Assembly (NCBI RefSeq): GCF_001941425.1
Contig: NZ_CP009244.1
Coordinates: forward strand, 558,001 to 622,000
Source: Corynebacterium ammoniagenes DSM 20306
GTDB lineage: Bacteria > Actinomycetota > Actinomycetes > Mycobacteriales > Mycobacteriaceae
DNA: 64,000 bases
Direction of reading: 5' to 3'
Shown here one piece after another: positions 6,919 through 17,220 of the stretch (positions are counted from its first letter, which is position 1; the number at the start of each line of letters is the position of its first letter). Made by a program: the position numbers and the translations under genes. The notes below the pieces were generated by a model. That model saw only the letters and a list, made by a program, of their open reading frames with translations. It was not told the DNA's origin and did not search any database.

Positions 6919-7779
6919 TTAGGACTCCTGGCGGACTGGAGCTAATTCACCAGCAGACGGTTCGCCGGCGCGGTCTGCAAGGCTATCGCCAAAGAAGCTT
7001 TCGATGCCTTTGGCGCTAGCGTCTGGTTCAGAGAAATCTGAGTACGTCTTATCGCCTTCGAGCTGGTGCTTTAAGAAACCAACCATGAGCCCGCGCGCAA
7101 TTTCTGCTTGCGAGGCTTGGAACGCGCCGGAGCCGATGGCTAATTTGTAGAATAAATCTTCTGAAAAACCCTGCTGGGTGCCCTTGGTGATCTCACGGTA
7201 GGTAACGTCGCCGCCCCAGTTATAGGCAAGCTTCGCGGGGTTTCCGGAATTAAAAATATCGGAGCGGCCGGAGCCGATAATAAGGCCAGGGATTTCTAGG
7301 CTGCGCGCGGCGGCATCAGCAGACGGAGAAGACTGCGCAGGATAGTACGCGCCCACGGCCTTGACCTTCTCATTATCCACTGCAGCCAGCACAGCGGAGG
7401 CACCGCCCATGCCGTGCCCGATGAGCCCCAATTTGTGCGGGGAGACCGTAATATTGCCGTTGCCCAGCTTGACCCCGGCGGCCACCTGCAGGCTGGACTC
7501 TAAGTCCGCGGCTAAGTTGCGGTGGTTAGGGATAAGACCGGTTTCGGTATCCGGCGCAACGACCACAAAACCCCAGCTGGCCAAATGCCGCAGGGTCGCG
7601 TGGTAATCTTTGACGTTTTTGCGCCAGTCATGCCCGAACGCAACCGCGGCAAGCCCCTTGCCTTCCGCCGGGGCGTAAACCTTACCGGGCAGGCCGGCGT
7701 AATCCAGATCGCCGACGAGCACGCGGTGGCTTCCACGCTTGGACAAAGTTGCCAGGTGTTTCTTCAAATTCGCAGACAC
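6919..7779 (-). CDS. Alpha/beta-hydrolase-fold protein with atypical nucleophile elbow (Rv3438 position)
   Basis: A 286-residue protein when started at the GTG at 7779 (V-S-A-N-L-K-K). The frame is open upstream, but that stretch is low-complexity and unlike the family. The sequence resembles dienelactone-hydrolase or cutinase-like folds: A-F-G-H-D-W near residue 60, a central helix-strand region, and G-H-G-M-G-G at the nucleophile elbow. The position normally held by Ser or Cys in G-x-S-x-G is Gly here, so classical esterase chemistry is doubtful. It converges with the unknown three-gene unit. A hydrolase-like gene (Rv3438) sits at the same place in M. tuberculosis, so the association is probably old. 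Confidence 0.75.
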   Translation of the reverse strand: MSANLKKHLATLSKRGSHRVLVGDLDYAGLPGKVYAPAEGKGLAAVAFGHDWRKNVKDYHATLRHLASWGFVVVAPDTETGLIPNHRNLAADLESSLQVAAGVKLGNGNITVSPHKLGLIGHGMGGASAVLAAVDNEKVKAVGAYYPAQSSPSADAAARSLEIPGLIIGSGRSDIFNSGNPAKLAYNWGGDVTYREITKGTQQGFSEDLFYKLAIGSGAFQASQAEIARGLMVGFLKHQLEGDKTYSDFSEPDASAKGIESFFGDSLADRAGEPSAGELAPVRQES

Positions 7780-7972
7780 AGTACCCAGGATAGAACAAGT
7801 TAACTTTCCATGAAGCACTAACATCCCAGCGCAGGTGAATTCCGGCCAATTTGGCCAGGCAGGGGTGAAATCTTGCACACACTTCACCTCACTGCGCGCC
7901 GGTTTTTCCTGGTATCGGGAATTTGGCAAATCCAGGCCGATTCTTGTGATGAAAGGATCGGAAAACCTGTTG

Positions 7973-7978
7973 TAAAGT
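7973..7978 (+). promoter_or_regulatory. -10 element for leaderless glmS
   Basis: TAAAGT lies 8 nt before the glmS ATG at 7987, and no ribosome-binding sequence precedes that ATG. This supports a leaderless transcript and the downstream start codon. Confidence 0.45.
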
Positions 7979-7986
7979 TTGTGCCT

Positions 7987-9852
7987 ATGTGTGGAATCGT
8001 AGGATATGCCGGTCACTCTTCCGAGAACCGAAAGTACTTTGCCGAGGACGTTGTCCTCGAAGGACTTCGTCGTCTGGAATACCGCGGATATGACTCAGCA
8101 GGTCTTGCTGTGTACTCCGACGGTGAGCTCCAGTGGCGCAAAAAAGCAGGCAAGGTAGCAGCGTTGGAAGCAGAGATCGCCGCGCGCCCCTTGCCGGAAT
8201 CGGTTTTGGGCATTGGGCACACACGCTGGGCAACCCACGGCGGTCCTAGCGATATCAACTCGCACCCACATGTCGTCGCCGGCGGCAAGATTGCGGTGGT
8301 ACATAATGGCATCATCGAAAACTTCGCCGAGCTCAAAAAGGACATGCAAGACAATGGCTACTACTTTGTCTCCGAAACAGACACCGAAGTCGCCGCAACC
8401 GTCCTGGGGGATTTATTCCAGGAAACCGGTGACCTCACCTTAGCCATGCGCAAGGCTTGCCAGCTTTTCGATGGCGCCTTTACCCTGCTCGCCCTCCACG
8501 CCGACCAGCCGGATCGTATTGTCGCTGCACGTCGCGACTCACCACTCGTCATCGGCCTGGGCGAGGGCGAGAACTTCTTGGGCTCTGATGTCTCCGGCTT
8601 TATCGACTACACGAAAAAGGCCGTGGAGATGGACAACGATCACATCGTGACCGTCACCGCTGATGAAGTCATCATCACCGACTACGAAGGCAACCCCCAA
8701 GAAGGCAAGCGCTTCGACATCGAATGGGATGCCGCCGCAGCCGAAAAGGGCGGGTTTGCCTCCTTTATGGAAAAAGAAATCCACGATCAGCCAGCGGCAG
8801 TGCGCGATACCTTGATGGGCCGCGTCGACGAGAAGGGCAACCTTGCCATCGATGAGCTGCGCATTGATGAGTCCTTGCTGAAATCCATCGATAAGATCAT
8901 CGTCATCGCCTGTGGCACCGCCGCCTATGCCGGCCATGTCGCGCGCTATGCCATTGAACATTGGTGCCGCATTCCCACCGAGGTCGAATTAGCGCACGAA
9001 TTCCGCTACCGCGATCCCATCGTCAATGAAAAGACCCTGGTCGTCGCCCTGTCGCAATCAGGCGAGACCATGGATACCCTCATGGCCGTGCGCCACGCCC
9101 GCCAGCAGGGTGCGAAGGTCATCGCGATCTGCAATACCCAAGGTGCTTCCATCCCACGCGAAGCCGATGCCGCGCTGTATACCCACGCCGGCCCCGAAAT
9201 CGCCGTGGCCTCCACCAAGGCCTTTTTGGCACAGATTACCGCCACCTACGTGTTGGGTCTTTACCTCGCGCAGCTGCGCGGGAATATGTTCGCCGATGAA
9301 GTCGAATCCATCTTGTCCGACCTGCGCGCAATGCCCGACAAGGTTCAAACCGTCATCGACGGCAAAGACACAGTCTCCGCGCTTGCCACCTCGCTTAACG
9401 ATGCCACCTCCGTGCTCTTCCTAGGCCGCCATGTCGGCTTTCCCGTCGCACTCGAAGGCGCGCTCAAGCTCAAAGAAATTGCCTACCTGCACGCAGAGGG
9501 TTTTGCCGCCGGCGAGCTCAAGCACGGTCCAATCGCGCTGGTCGAAGAAGGCCAGCCAGTCTTTGTCATTGTGCCATCGCCACGCGGGCGAGATTCCTTG
9601 CACGCCAAGGTCGTCTCCAACATCCAAGAAGTACGCGCCCGCGGCGCGATCACCATCGTCATTGCCGAAGAAGGCGATGAAGCAGTCGAGGCCTACGCCA
9701 ACCACATCATCCGCATCCCGCAGGCTCCGACGCTGATGCAGCCTTTGCTTGCTACCGTGCCTTTGCAAATCTTTGCTTGCAAAGTCGCCGAAGCCAAAGG
9801 CTATGACGTCGATCAGCCACGTAACCTGGCTAAATCGGTGACAGTGGAGTAG
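7987..9852 (+). CDS. glmS: Glutamine-fructose-6-phosphate aminotransferase (isomerising)
   Basis: Makes glucosamine-6-phosphate from fructose-6-phosphate and glutamine, the entry to amino-sugar and cell-wall synthesis; GlmM acts next. The 621-residue product begins M-C-G-I-V-G-Y, so Cys2 becomes the N-terminal nucleophile of the glutaminase domain after Met removal. The frame is open upstream, but any earlier start would bury that Cys, which decides the start. Residues 1-230 are the Ntn glutaminase (G-H-T-R-W-A-T-H-G). Two SIS sugar-isomerase domains follow (C-G-T-A, S-Q-S-G-E-T), ending in the conserved L-A-K-S-V-T-V-E. Confidence 0.97.
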   Translation: MCGIVGYAGHSSENRKYFAEDVVLEGLRRLEYRGYDSAGLAVYSDGELQWRKKAGKVAALEAEIAARPLPESVLGIGHTRWATHGGPSDINSHPHVVAGGKIAVVHNGIIENFAELKKDMQDNGYYFVSETDTEVAATVLGDLFQETGDLTLAMRKACQLFDGAFTLLALHADQPDRIVAARRDSPLVIGLGEGENFLGSDVSGFIDYTKKAVEMDNDHIVTVTADEVIITDYEGNPQEGKRFDIEWDAAAAEKGGFASFMEKEIHDQPAAVRDTLMGRVDEKGNLAIDELRIDESLLKSIDKIIVIACGTAAYAGHVARYAIEHWCRIPTEVELAHEFRYRDPIVNEKTLVVALSQSGETMDTLMAVRHARQQGAKVIAICNTQGASIPREADAALYTHAGPEIAVASTKAFLAQITATYVLGLYLAQLRGNMFADEVESILSDLRAMPDKVQTVIDGKDTVSALATSLNDATSVLFLGRHVGFPVALEGALKLKEIAYLHAEGFAAGELKHGPIALVEEGQPVFVIVPSPRGRDSLHAKVVSNIQEVRARGAITIVIAEEGDEAVEAYANHIIRIPQAPTLMQPLLATVPLQIFACKVAEAKGYDVDQPRNLAKSVTVE

Positions 9853-9858
9853 CCGACC

Positions 9859-9864
9859 TACAAT
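9859..9864 (+). promoter_or_regulatory. -10 element for leaderless alr operon
   Basis: TACAAT is followed by six bases and the alr ATG at 9871. The start codon would be the transcript's 5' end or very near it. No Shine-Dalgarno sequence is present. Confidence 0.5.
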
Positions 9865-9870
9865 AAACCC

Positions 9871-10971
9871 ATGTCGCTACTTTCCACTCGAATCAACTTG
9901 GATGCCATCTCCCACAATGTGCACAAACTCAAGGAGTTAGTAGGCCCCGACGTTCGCCTGATGTGCGTGGTCAAGGCCGATGCCTACGGCCACGGCGTGG
10001 AGAAAGTCGCCCCGGTCATGCTCAAAGCCGGGGCAGACGTGCTGGGCTGCGCCACGGTGGATGAGGCAGTAGCGCTGCGCTCGATGGGCATCGACGCGCC
10101 GTTGGTGGCGTGGATGTGGGAGCCTGAGCAGGATTTATCGGATGCGCTCAGCTCCAATATCGTCATCGGCGTGCCGTCGCTGCAGCACGCACAGGTGCTC
10201 GTGGATATTGAAGTGCCCGTCAAAGTAGCCATCAAGGTTGAGACCGGGATGCATCGTAATGGGGTAGACCGCGCGCAGTGGGCTGAGGTTTTCGCATTGC
10301 TTAACGATGCCCCCCATATCGAAGTCACCGGCCTGATGTCCCACTTGGCGTGCGCCGATGAACCCGATAATCCGCATACGGATGTCCAGGCAGAAGAATT
10401 TCGCGCCGCTATTGCGCAGGCACGCGAGGCCGGTTTGGAATGCCCCATCAATCACTTGGCTAATTCCCCGGCGACGCTCACTCGTCCGGATCTGCACTTT
10501 GACCAGGTCCGGGTCGGGCTGGCCTGTTATGGCCTGGAGCCGGTGGCCGGACTCGACCACGAATTGCAGCCAGCGATGACCTGGGCGGCAAATATCATCA
10601 ACGTCAAGCCCATTAAAAAGGGCGAATCCTCCTGCTACGGGCTGACCTGGACCGCACCCGCCGATGGATATTTAGCCGTACTTCCCGTCGGCTACGCCGA
10701 TGGCTTGCCACGATCGATTCAAGGCTCTTTGCAGGTCACCATCGGCGGCAAGTCCTATCCACACGTTGGGCGCGTATCCATGGACCAGATTGTCATCGAC
10801 TTAGGCGATAACCCCTTCGGGGTACGCGCGGATGATGAGGCCATCATCTTCGGCGAAGGCGGCCACAGCGCCACCGAGCTTGCCGATGCCGCCGGCACCA
10901 TCAACTATGAAATCATCTGCCGTCCCACCGGGCGCACCAAACGAATCTACGAAGGCGGAATCGACCTATGA
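9871..10971 (+). CDS. alr: Alanine racemase
   Basis: PLP enzyme interconverting L- and D-alanine for peptidoglycan stems. The 366-residue product has the family signature V-V-K-A-D-A-Y-G-H-G with PLP-binding Lys35. The alternative catalytic base Tyr lies in the C-Y-G-L-T-W segment, and the C-terminal beta domain (V-G-R-V-S-M-D-Q) is complete. The stop codon overlaps the tsaE start (ATGA), so cell-wall and t6A genes share an operon, an arrangement also seen in mycobacteria. A -10 box six bases before the ATG indicates leaderless initiation. Confidence 0.96.
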   Translation: MSLLSTRINLDAISHNVHKLKELVGPDVRLMCVVKADAYGHGVEKVAPVMLKAGADVLGCATVDEAVALRSMGIDAPLVAWMWEPEQDLSDALSSNIVIGVPSLQHAQVLVDIEVPVKVAIKVETGMHRNGVDRAQWAEVFALLNDAPHIEVTGLMSHLACADEPDNPHTDVQAEEFRAAIAQAREAGLECPINHLANSPATLTRPDLHFDQVRVGLACYGLEPVAGLDHELQPAMTWAANIINVKPIKKGESSCYGLTWTAPADGYLAVLPVGYADGLPRSIQGSLQVTIGGKSYPHVGRVSMDQIVIDLGDNPFGVRADDEAIIFGEGGHSATELADAAGTINYEIICRPTGRTKRIYEGGIDL

Positions 10972-11459
10972 GTCTGTCCTCCCACGGTCGCGTGGAGTGC
11001 GCCACCGCGTCCGAGACTCAAGCTTTCGGCGAAGAACTCGGTCGCAGCCTCGCCTTTGGTGATGTAGTGATCCTCGATGGCCCGCTCGGGGCGGGCAAGA
11101 CCACCTTGACCCAGGGCATCGCGCGCGGGATGCAGGTCAAAGGGCGCGTGACCTCGCCGACGTTTGTCATCGCGCGCGAGCATCGCTCGCTTGTCGATGG
11201 CCCCGCGCTCGTACACGTCGATGCCTACCGCCTACTCGGCGAAGGCACCGGTAACACCGCTGACCCTTTAGGCGAATTAGATGCCTTGGATTTAGATACG
11301 GACCTAGATAATGCCGTGGTCGTGGCCGAATGGGGCGGGGGATTGGTAGAGCAAATCACCGAACGTTATTTGCTGGTCACCTTAGACCGCGAGTCCGCGT
11401 TGGAAGACGACCCGGATTCTCACGCTCGGGTCATCACCTGGCGCTGGAGCTCCAGCTAA
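10968..11459 (+). CDS. tsaE: tRNA t6A37 biosynthesis ATPase TsaE
   Basis: TsaE is the P-loop ATPase that cycles the TsaB-TsaD complex during threonylcarbamoyl-adenosine (t6A37) formation on ANN-decoding tRNAs. The 163-residue protein has the Walker A loop G-P-L-G-A-G-K-T at residues 38-45 and the conserved S-P-T-F-V-I segment, then a Walker-B-like E-W-G-G. It overlaps alr by four bases. tsaB, rimI and tsaD follow after one intervening unknown gene, so nearly the whole t6A machinery except TsaC is here. Confidence 0.93.
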   Translation: MSLSSHGRVECATASETQAFGEELGRSLAFGDVVILDGPLGAGKTTLTQGIARGMQVKGRVTSPTFVIAREHRSLVDGPALVHVDAYRLLGEGTGNTADPLGELDALDLDTDLDNAVVVAEWGGGLVEQITERYLLVTLDRESALEDDPDSHARVITWRWSSS

Positions 11460-11595
11460 GCGGAGCTCCACTTAGGCTGGGTATCGCCTGAATTATTGCT
11501 GATTTCACTCCTCCGGTTTCAACCCCTTGCGCGAACACGCGTACTGTATAACGAGGAATATGCACCCCTATGCGTTTGTTTAAATAAGGAGTTCC

Positions 11596-12069
11596 ATGCT
11601 GTCGGAAAAAACCAAGGCACTAGTAGGCGTTATTGTGGCCGGCTGGCTAGTCGTGCTCATGGGCCTGATCGCGTTTAACGCCACCCGTGCTGAGGCCGCT
11701 ATCACCGGAGACTTAGAATCCAGCATCGAGCAAGTAGAAGAGATGGACTTGCACGGAACCTCCTTGGCGCCTTTGGATATCTGGGGTGAAAACATCAGCG
11801 CGGTCATGCCCGTGTGCCCAGGTGTTACCGAAGACAATATCGCGCAGCTCGGCGTAGACCCTGCGCTGTTTGCCTTTGAAAACGGCGCTATCCCAGAGCA
11901 CTCCAACTACATGTTGGTGCTGCCTACCCAGGGTCAGCCGATTGCTGAGAAGTACTTCCGCAAGGACATTGACCTGTGCGGTCAGTTGCAGTCCGCGCAG
12001 CCGATTAACCCTGCCGCCTTGGTGACCTTTATCAAGGACCCGAATGATACCTGGCTCATGGTCGGCTAA
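11596..12069 (+). CDS. Single-pass membrane protein of unknown function in the tsa operon
   Basis: A 157-residue protein with a TAAGGAG ribosome site before the ATG. Residues 8-28 form an uncleaved-looking transmembrane anchor preceded by Lys residues, so the remaining 125 residues should be outside the membrane. The exported part has two cysteines (in V-C-P-G and D-L-C-G) that could pair. The stop overlaps the tsaB start codon (TAATG), so it is translationally coupled to a cytoplasmic tRNA-modification gene, which is an odd pairing. A 136-nt gap after tsaE has a possible -10 (TATAAC near 11546), so this gene may start a sub-operon. I do not recognise a family. Confidence 0.7.
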   Translation: MLSEKTKALVGVIVAGWLVVLMGLIAFNATRAEAAITGDLESSIEQVEEMDLHGTSLAPLDIWGENISAVMPVCPGVTEDNIAQLGVDPALFAFENGAIPEHSNYMLVLPTQGQPIAEKYFRKDIDLCGQLQSAQPINPAALVTFIKDPNDTWLMVG

Positions 12070-12764
12070 TGCGCGTTTTAGCTTTAGATACCGCTACTCC
12101 TGATTTAGTCACCGGCGTTGTCGATATAGCCTCCGGAGAGCTGACGGAAAAAGTCATCGAGGACACCCGGCTACTGAGCGAGCAGTTGATGCCGGCTGTG
12201 GAGGAAGTCATTGCTAAACAACAGCGTGGCTACGCAGCTATCGATGCCATTGCCGTCGGCGTGGGCCCCGGCCCCTTTACCGGCTTGCGCGTGGGCATGG
12301 CTACTGCATCCGCGCTGGGGCAGGCTTTGTCCATTCCCGTCCACGGTGTGTGCACCCATGACGCCATCGCCAATGAGCTGGCCCGTCGCTTTAACGGTCC
12401 TGCGACGGCGCTGGTAGCTACCGATGCACGCCGCAAAGAAATCTACTTCGCCTTCTACCACCTGGCTGATGGCCACGCTGAGCGCCTCGGTGATCCCGAT
12501 GTTGTGCGCCCCGAGGAACTTCCGGCACGTGATGTTGATGTTGTCTCCATCCCGCAACACCTGCTGGAGCGGTTGCCGCAGGCTTTTCACTCCGCGCACA
12601 TTGAGCATTTATCGCCGAGTGTTTACGGTCTAGCGCGCGCGGCCGAGACTTCTGGGCTGGAGAAAGAACCTGGGCCTTTGGTGCCGCTGTATCTGCGTCG
12701 TCCGGATGCCAAAGAACCGGCGGCGCGGCCGCGGTCGGCAGCGATTCCAGAAGTGGAGCTATAA
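12069..12764 (+). CDS. tsaB: tRNA t6A37 biosynthesis protein TsaB
   Basis: TsaB is the non-catalytic ASKHA-fold partner that activates TsaD. The 231-residue product shows the family N-terminus V-L-A-L-D-T-A-T and the conserved G-V-G-P-G-P-F-T-G-L-R-V-G loop near residues 60-75. The zinc-binding histidines of TsaD are absent, as expected. It is coupled upstream (TAATG) and abuts rimI directly, the rimI ATG following the tsaB stop without a gap. Confidence 0.93.
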   Translation: MRVLALDTATPDLVTGVVDIASGELTEKVIEDTRLLSEQLMPAVEEVIAKQQRGYAAIDAIAVGVGPGPFTGLRVGMATASALGQALSIPVHGVCTHDAIANELARRFNGPATALVATDARRKEIYFAFYHLADGHAERLGDPDVVRPEELPARDVDVVSIPQHLLERLPQAFHSAHIEHLSPSVYGLARAAETSGLEKEPGPLVPLYLRRPDAKEPAARPRSAAIPEVEL

Positions 12765-13253
12765 ATGTATTTGCGGGAGCTGGTTCGCGAAGATGCCGCA
12801 CGCTGTGCGGAACTTGAGGAGCAGTTATTTTCCGGGGATACCCCGTGGTCGAAAGAAAACTTCGAGCTGGAATTCCAACAACCCTATAACTTCTACCTCG
12901 GCGTCGAAGAAGATGGTCTGCTGGTCGGATACGCCGGCATTGGCCTGCGCGGGCACGTCGATGACCCGGAATTTGAAATCTTGACCATCGGCACCGATCC
13001 GAAGTACCAACGCCGCGGCATTGGCCGGATGATGATGGACAATATTTGCTACATCGCTGACTTGAAAAAGGCGCCGCTGTTTTTGGAAGTCCGCGTGGGC
13101 AATGAGCCTGCAATTGAGATGTATAAGGCCTATGGTTTTAAACACCTCGGAATCCGCCGCAACTACTACCAACCCTCCGGCGCGGATGCGCACACCATGA
13201 AACGCGACAGCGTCACTGACACAAACTCGGATAAAACCCCGGAGCAACCATGA
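12765..13253 (+). CDS. rimI: Ribosomal-protein alanine N-acetyltransferase (GNAT)
   Basis: A 162-residue GNAT-fold acetyltransferase. The acetyl-CoA loop reads Q-R-R-G-I-G-R near residue 84, preceded by I-L-T-I-G, and the C-terminal [19 protein letters not shown] is diagnostic of RimI. RimI acetylates the N-terminus of ribosomal protein S18 in enterobacteria; in actinobacteria the substrate range seems broader. It sits between tsaB and tsaD, overlapping tsaD by four bases, as in many actinobacterial genomes. Confidence 0.92.
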   Translation: MYLRELVREDAARCAELEEQLFSGDTPWSKENFELEFQQPYNFYLGVEEDGLLVGYAGIGLRGHVDDPEFEILTIGTDPKYQRRGIGRMMMDNICYIADLKKAPLFLEVRVGNEPAIEMYKAYGFKHLGIRRNYYQPSGADAHTMKRDSVTDTNSDKTPEQP

Positions 13254-14302
13254 TTGTCTTAGGCATTGAAACCTCCTGCGATGAAACCGGCGTGGGCATT
13301 ATTAACTTGGCCGACAATGGCGATATGGACATCCTGGCCAACGCAGTGGCGTCCTCGATGGAACAGCATGCACGCTTTGGCGGCGTGGTCCCCGAAATCG
13401 CCTCGCGCGCGCACTTAGAGGCGATGCCGCAGGTAATGCAGGCGGCGTTGGATGAGGCGGGCATCGTTAAGCCAGATGCTGTGGCCGCGACCGTGGGGCC
13501 TGGTCTCGCTGGCGCGCTGTTGGTCGGAGCATCGGCAGCCAAGGCCTATGCCTCGGCGTGGGGCGTGCCTTTTTACGGCGTCAACCACCTGGGCGGACAC
13601 GTTGCCGTGGCCAACCTAGAAGGCGAAGAACTGCCGCATGCGGTCGCGCTCTTAGTCTCCGGTGGGCACACGCAATTGCTGGAAGTCGATGCCGTGGGCA
13701 AGCCCATGAAAGAACTCGGCTCGACCTTAGATGACGCGGCCGGTGAAGCATATGACAAAGTCTCCCGGCTGTTGGGCTTGGGATATCCGGGCGGGCCGGT
13801 CATCGATAAGCTAGCTCGACGCGGCCAGCCCACCATCGACTTTCCGCGCGGGCTCAACCGCAAAGAAGACCTGCGCGGGGAACACCGCCACGACTTTTCT
13901 TTCTCCGGTGTCAAGACCGCCGTCGCGCGTTACGTAGAAAAAGCCGAGCGCGAAGACCGCGTGATTTCCGTGGAAGATGTGTGCGCGTCTTTTCAAGAAG
14001 CTGTCTGCGATGTGCTGACCGCCAAAGCGATTCGCGCGTGTGAAGACACCGGTGCGCGCGTTTTGCTGCTCGGCGGCGGGGTAGCGGCTAATTCGCGGCT
14101 TCGCGAGCTAGCTGCCCAACGCTGCGCGGCCGCAGGGGTGGAACTGCGCGTGCCACGTTTTGAACTGTGCACCGATAACGGCGTGATGATTGCGGCTTTG
14201 GCCGGCCAGGTCATTCACGAAGGCGCGGCGCCATCTGGGTTGGCTGTCGGCACCGATACCTCATTGGATGTCGAGGTCCCGTTGGTCGCTAGTGGGGCGT
14301 AG
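13250..14302 (+). CDS. tsaD: tRNA N6-adenosine threonylcarbamoyltransferase TsaD
   Basis: Catalytic subunit that transfers the threonylcarbamoyl group to A37 of tRNA. The 350-residue ASKHA protein begins [12 protein letters not shown], carries the metal-binding H113-x3-H117 in N-H-L-G-G-H, the nucleotide loop V-S-G-G-H-T and the third metal-ligand region D-N-G-V-M-I. Length is normal for the family. It is the last clear member of the alr-tsaE-x-tsaB-rimI-tsaD operon. A 128-nt gap follows before the next gene. Confidence 0.96.
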   Translation: MIVLGIETSCDETGVGIINLADNGDMDILANAVASSMEQHARFGGVVPEIASRAHLEAMPQVMQAALDEAGIVKPDAVAATVGPGLAGALLVGASAAKAYASAWGVPFYGVNHLGGHVAVANLEGEELPHAVALLVSGGHTQLLEVDAVGKPMKELGSTLDDAAGEAYDKVSRLLGLGYPGGPVIDKLARRGQPTIDFPRGLNRKEDLRGEHRHDFSFSGVKTAVARYVEKAEREDRVISVEDVCASFQEAVCDVLTAKAIRACEDTGARVLLLGGGVAANSRLRELAAQRCAAAGVELRVPRFELCTDNGVMIAALAGQVIHEGAAPSGLAVGTDTSLDVEVPLVASGA

Positions 14303-14430
14303 TTATAAGTTTGTTCATCGAAAGTTCGCTCAGCTAGGCAAGCGCGAGAATCGATATCAGGCTAGGTTTAGTACTGATTACTGCATTAATTTATTTACGC
14401 ATCTGTGTTTAAGGAGCGTGGGCTTTTTCC

Positions 14431-14892
14431 ATGATCACCGGATTCCTCGTCAACCCTGACCTCACTCGCCGCAAGATCGAGTTTGAATTGGAACATGCTA
14501 ACCAATTTCTTGGCGGCGCTACTGAAGACCGCGTGGCCGTGGCATTCCAGGAAGACGGCTCACATTATGCGGCGTTATTTAATGCGGAAGCCAAAGCCGA
14601 AGGCGCTGAGCCCAACCCGGTGGCCTCCCTTGCTCGCAATACCGCTGACACCGGCAACCCGTCCTTTTTGCAGGACCCATTGCGCGCGATTTCTGGCGCG
14701 GTGATCTTCGTGGAATCCGAAGGCGGCGATGTTACCGATGACATTATTGAAGGCGTGGAAAACTCCGTGCGCGCCGTCGAGAACTACCGCGAAGATTATG
14801 AAGAAGAATACCGCCTGTGGCGCGCGGCCGTGATTAATTCTGGCCGCGCGGAAGCTGCCGCGAAGCGACAGGCCGAAGAAAGCGCTGACTAA
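14431..14892 (+). CDS. Conserved-looking acidic protein of unknown function
   Basis: A 153-residue soluble protein between tsaD and groES. No signal peptide or transmembrane segment. The N-terminal half looks alpha/beta, and residues 105-150 are a long charged helix rich in Glu, Arg and Ala, probably coiled coil. An AAGGAG lies 14 nt before the ATG, further than usual, and no better in-frame start is visible. A TAGTAC/TAGGTT-rich stretch around 14364-14378 may hold its promoter. I do not recognise the family. Confidence 0.65.
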   Translation: MITGFLVNPDLTRRKIEFELEHANQFLGGATEDRVAVAFQEDGSHYAALFNAEAKAEGAEPNPVASLARNTADTGNPSFLQDPLRAISGAVIFVESEGGDVTDDIIEGVENSVRAVENYREDYEEEYRLWRAAVINSGRAEAAAKRQAEESAD

Positions 14893-14921
14893 TCCTCGGA
14901 AATCTCTCGCGCAGCTTCTCC

Positions 14922-14959
14922 GCACTGCTTTCCCGTCACGGAAGGCAGTGCTTTATTTT
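14922..14959 (+). terminator. Intrinsic terminator before groES
   Basis: GCACTGCTTTCC (14922-14933) pairs with GGAAGGCAGTGC (14940-14951) through 12 pairs including one G-T, with a 6-nt loop, followed by TTTATTTT. It isolates the heat-shock operon from upstream transcription. Confidence 0.88.
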
Positions 14960-15031
14960 CTTTCACTATGCTTGGCTAGCAGGCAAGAAGCGGCGTTCGC
15001 GCACAGCTAACCGCCGATGTGAAGGCTTTTG

Positions 15032-15060
15032 TTGAGAGCTGGCACTTGCGCGGGTAGAGT
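15032..15060 (+). promoter_or_regulatory. Sigma-A promoter of groES-groEL1
   Basis: TTGAGA at 15032-15037, 17-nt spacer, TAGAGT at 15055-15060. The spacer and -10 lie inside the CIRCE operator, so repressor and RNA polymerase should compete directly. A leader of about 108 nt follows before groES. Confidence 0.75.
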
Positions 15061-15065
15061 GCTAA
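15039..15065 (+). promoter_or_regulatory. CIRCE operator (HrcA-binding inverted repeat)
   Basis: CTGGCACTT, nine bases, GAGTGCTAA. The right half is a perfect CIRCE half-site (GAGTGCTAA); the left half matches TTAGCACTC at six of nine positions. The N9 spacing is exact. HrcA represses groE at CIRCE elements in actinobacteria. Confidence 0.8.
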
Positions 15066-15174
15066 TCAAGGTTGTTTGACCCACAGTTGTTCACCCGCGA
15101 CGACGGCTGTGCTGGACTAATGATGCAACCGGCACAAACGCAACTAAGAGATTTCACACGGAGGAATCATCACC

Positions 15175-15468
15175 ATGGCAAACATTAAGCCACTTGAGGA
15201 CAAGGTTCTTGTTCAGATTGTAGAAGCTGAAACCACCACCGCATCCGGTCTGGTTATCCCAGATTCTGCCAAGGAAAAGCCACAGGAAGCAACCGTTGTT
15301 GCAGTCGGCCCAGGCCGCGCAAACGACAAGGGTGAGCTGACCCCAGTCGGCGTCAACGAAGGCGACACCGTCATCTTCTCCAAGTACGGCGGAACTGAGC
15401 TCAAGTACGACGGCGAAGAGTTCTTGTTGCTGTCTGCTCGTGACCTGCTCGCTGTAATCGAGAAGTAA
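15175..15468 (+). CDS. groES: Co-chaperonin GroES
   Basis: The 97-residue Hsp10 lid of the GroEL folding chamber. Conserved features are L-E-D-K-V-L-V in strand one, the mobile loop [12 protein letters not shown] that contacts GroEL, and V-G-P-G-R. GGAGG lies 12 nt before the ATG. It heads a two-gene operon with groEL1 under the CIRCE-overlapped promoter at 15032-15065. Confidence 0.97.
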   Translation: MANIKPLEDKVLVQIVEAETTTASGLVIPDSAKEKPQEATVVAVGPGRANDKGELTPVGVNEGDTVIFSKYGGTELKYDGEEFLLLSARDLLAVIEK

Positions 15469-15482
15469 GTAAGGCGGTTTAG

Positions 15483-17108
<1,626 letters not shown>

Positions 17109-17150
17109 AACCCACGCTGCTGGCATCGCTTCGGCACGCTAGCACGTCAA

Positions 17151-17186
17151 CACAAACGCGCCCTGCACTCGCAGGGCGCGTTTGTG
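17151..17186. terminator. Strong perfect hairpin after groEL1
   Basis: CACAAACGCGCCCTGC (17151-17166), loop ACTC, and its exact reverse complement at 17171-17186: 16 uninterrupted pairs. There is no long T-run beyond the stem's own TTTGTG, so termination may be partial or the hairpin may serve mRNA stability. Confidence 0.75.
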
Positions 17187-17207
17187 ATCTGCGGGCGAAG
17201 ATGAATG

Positions 17208-17213
17208 TAAAGT
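17208..17213 (+). promoter_or_regulatory. -10 element for the leaderless UvrA-like gene
   Basis: TAAAGT followed by seven bases and the GTG start at 17221. There is no ribosome-binding site. Confidence 0.4.
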
Positions 17214-17220
17214 AGCTGAA

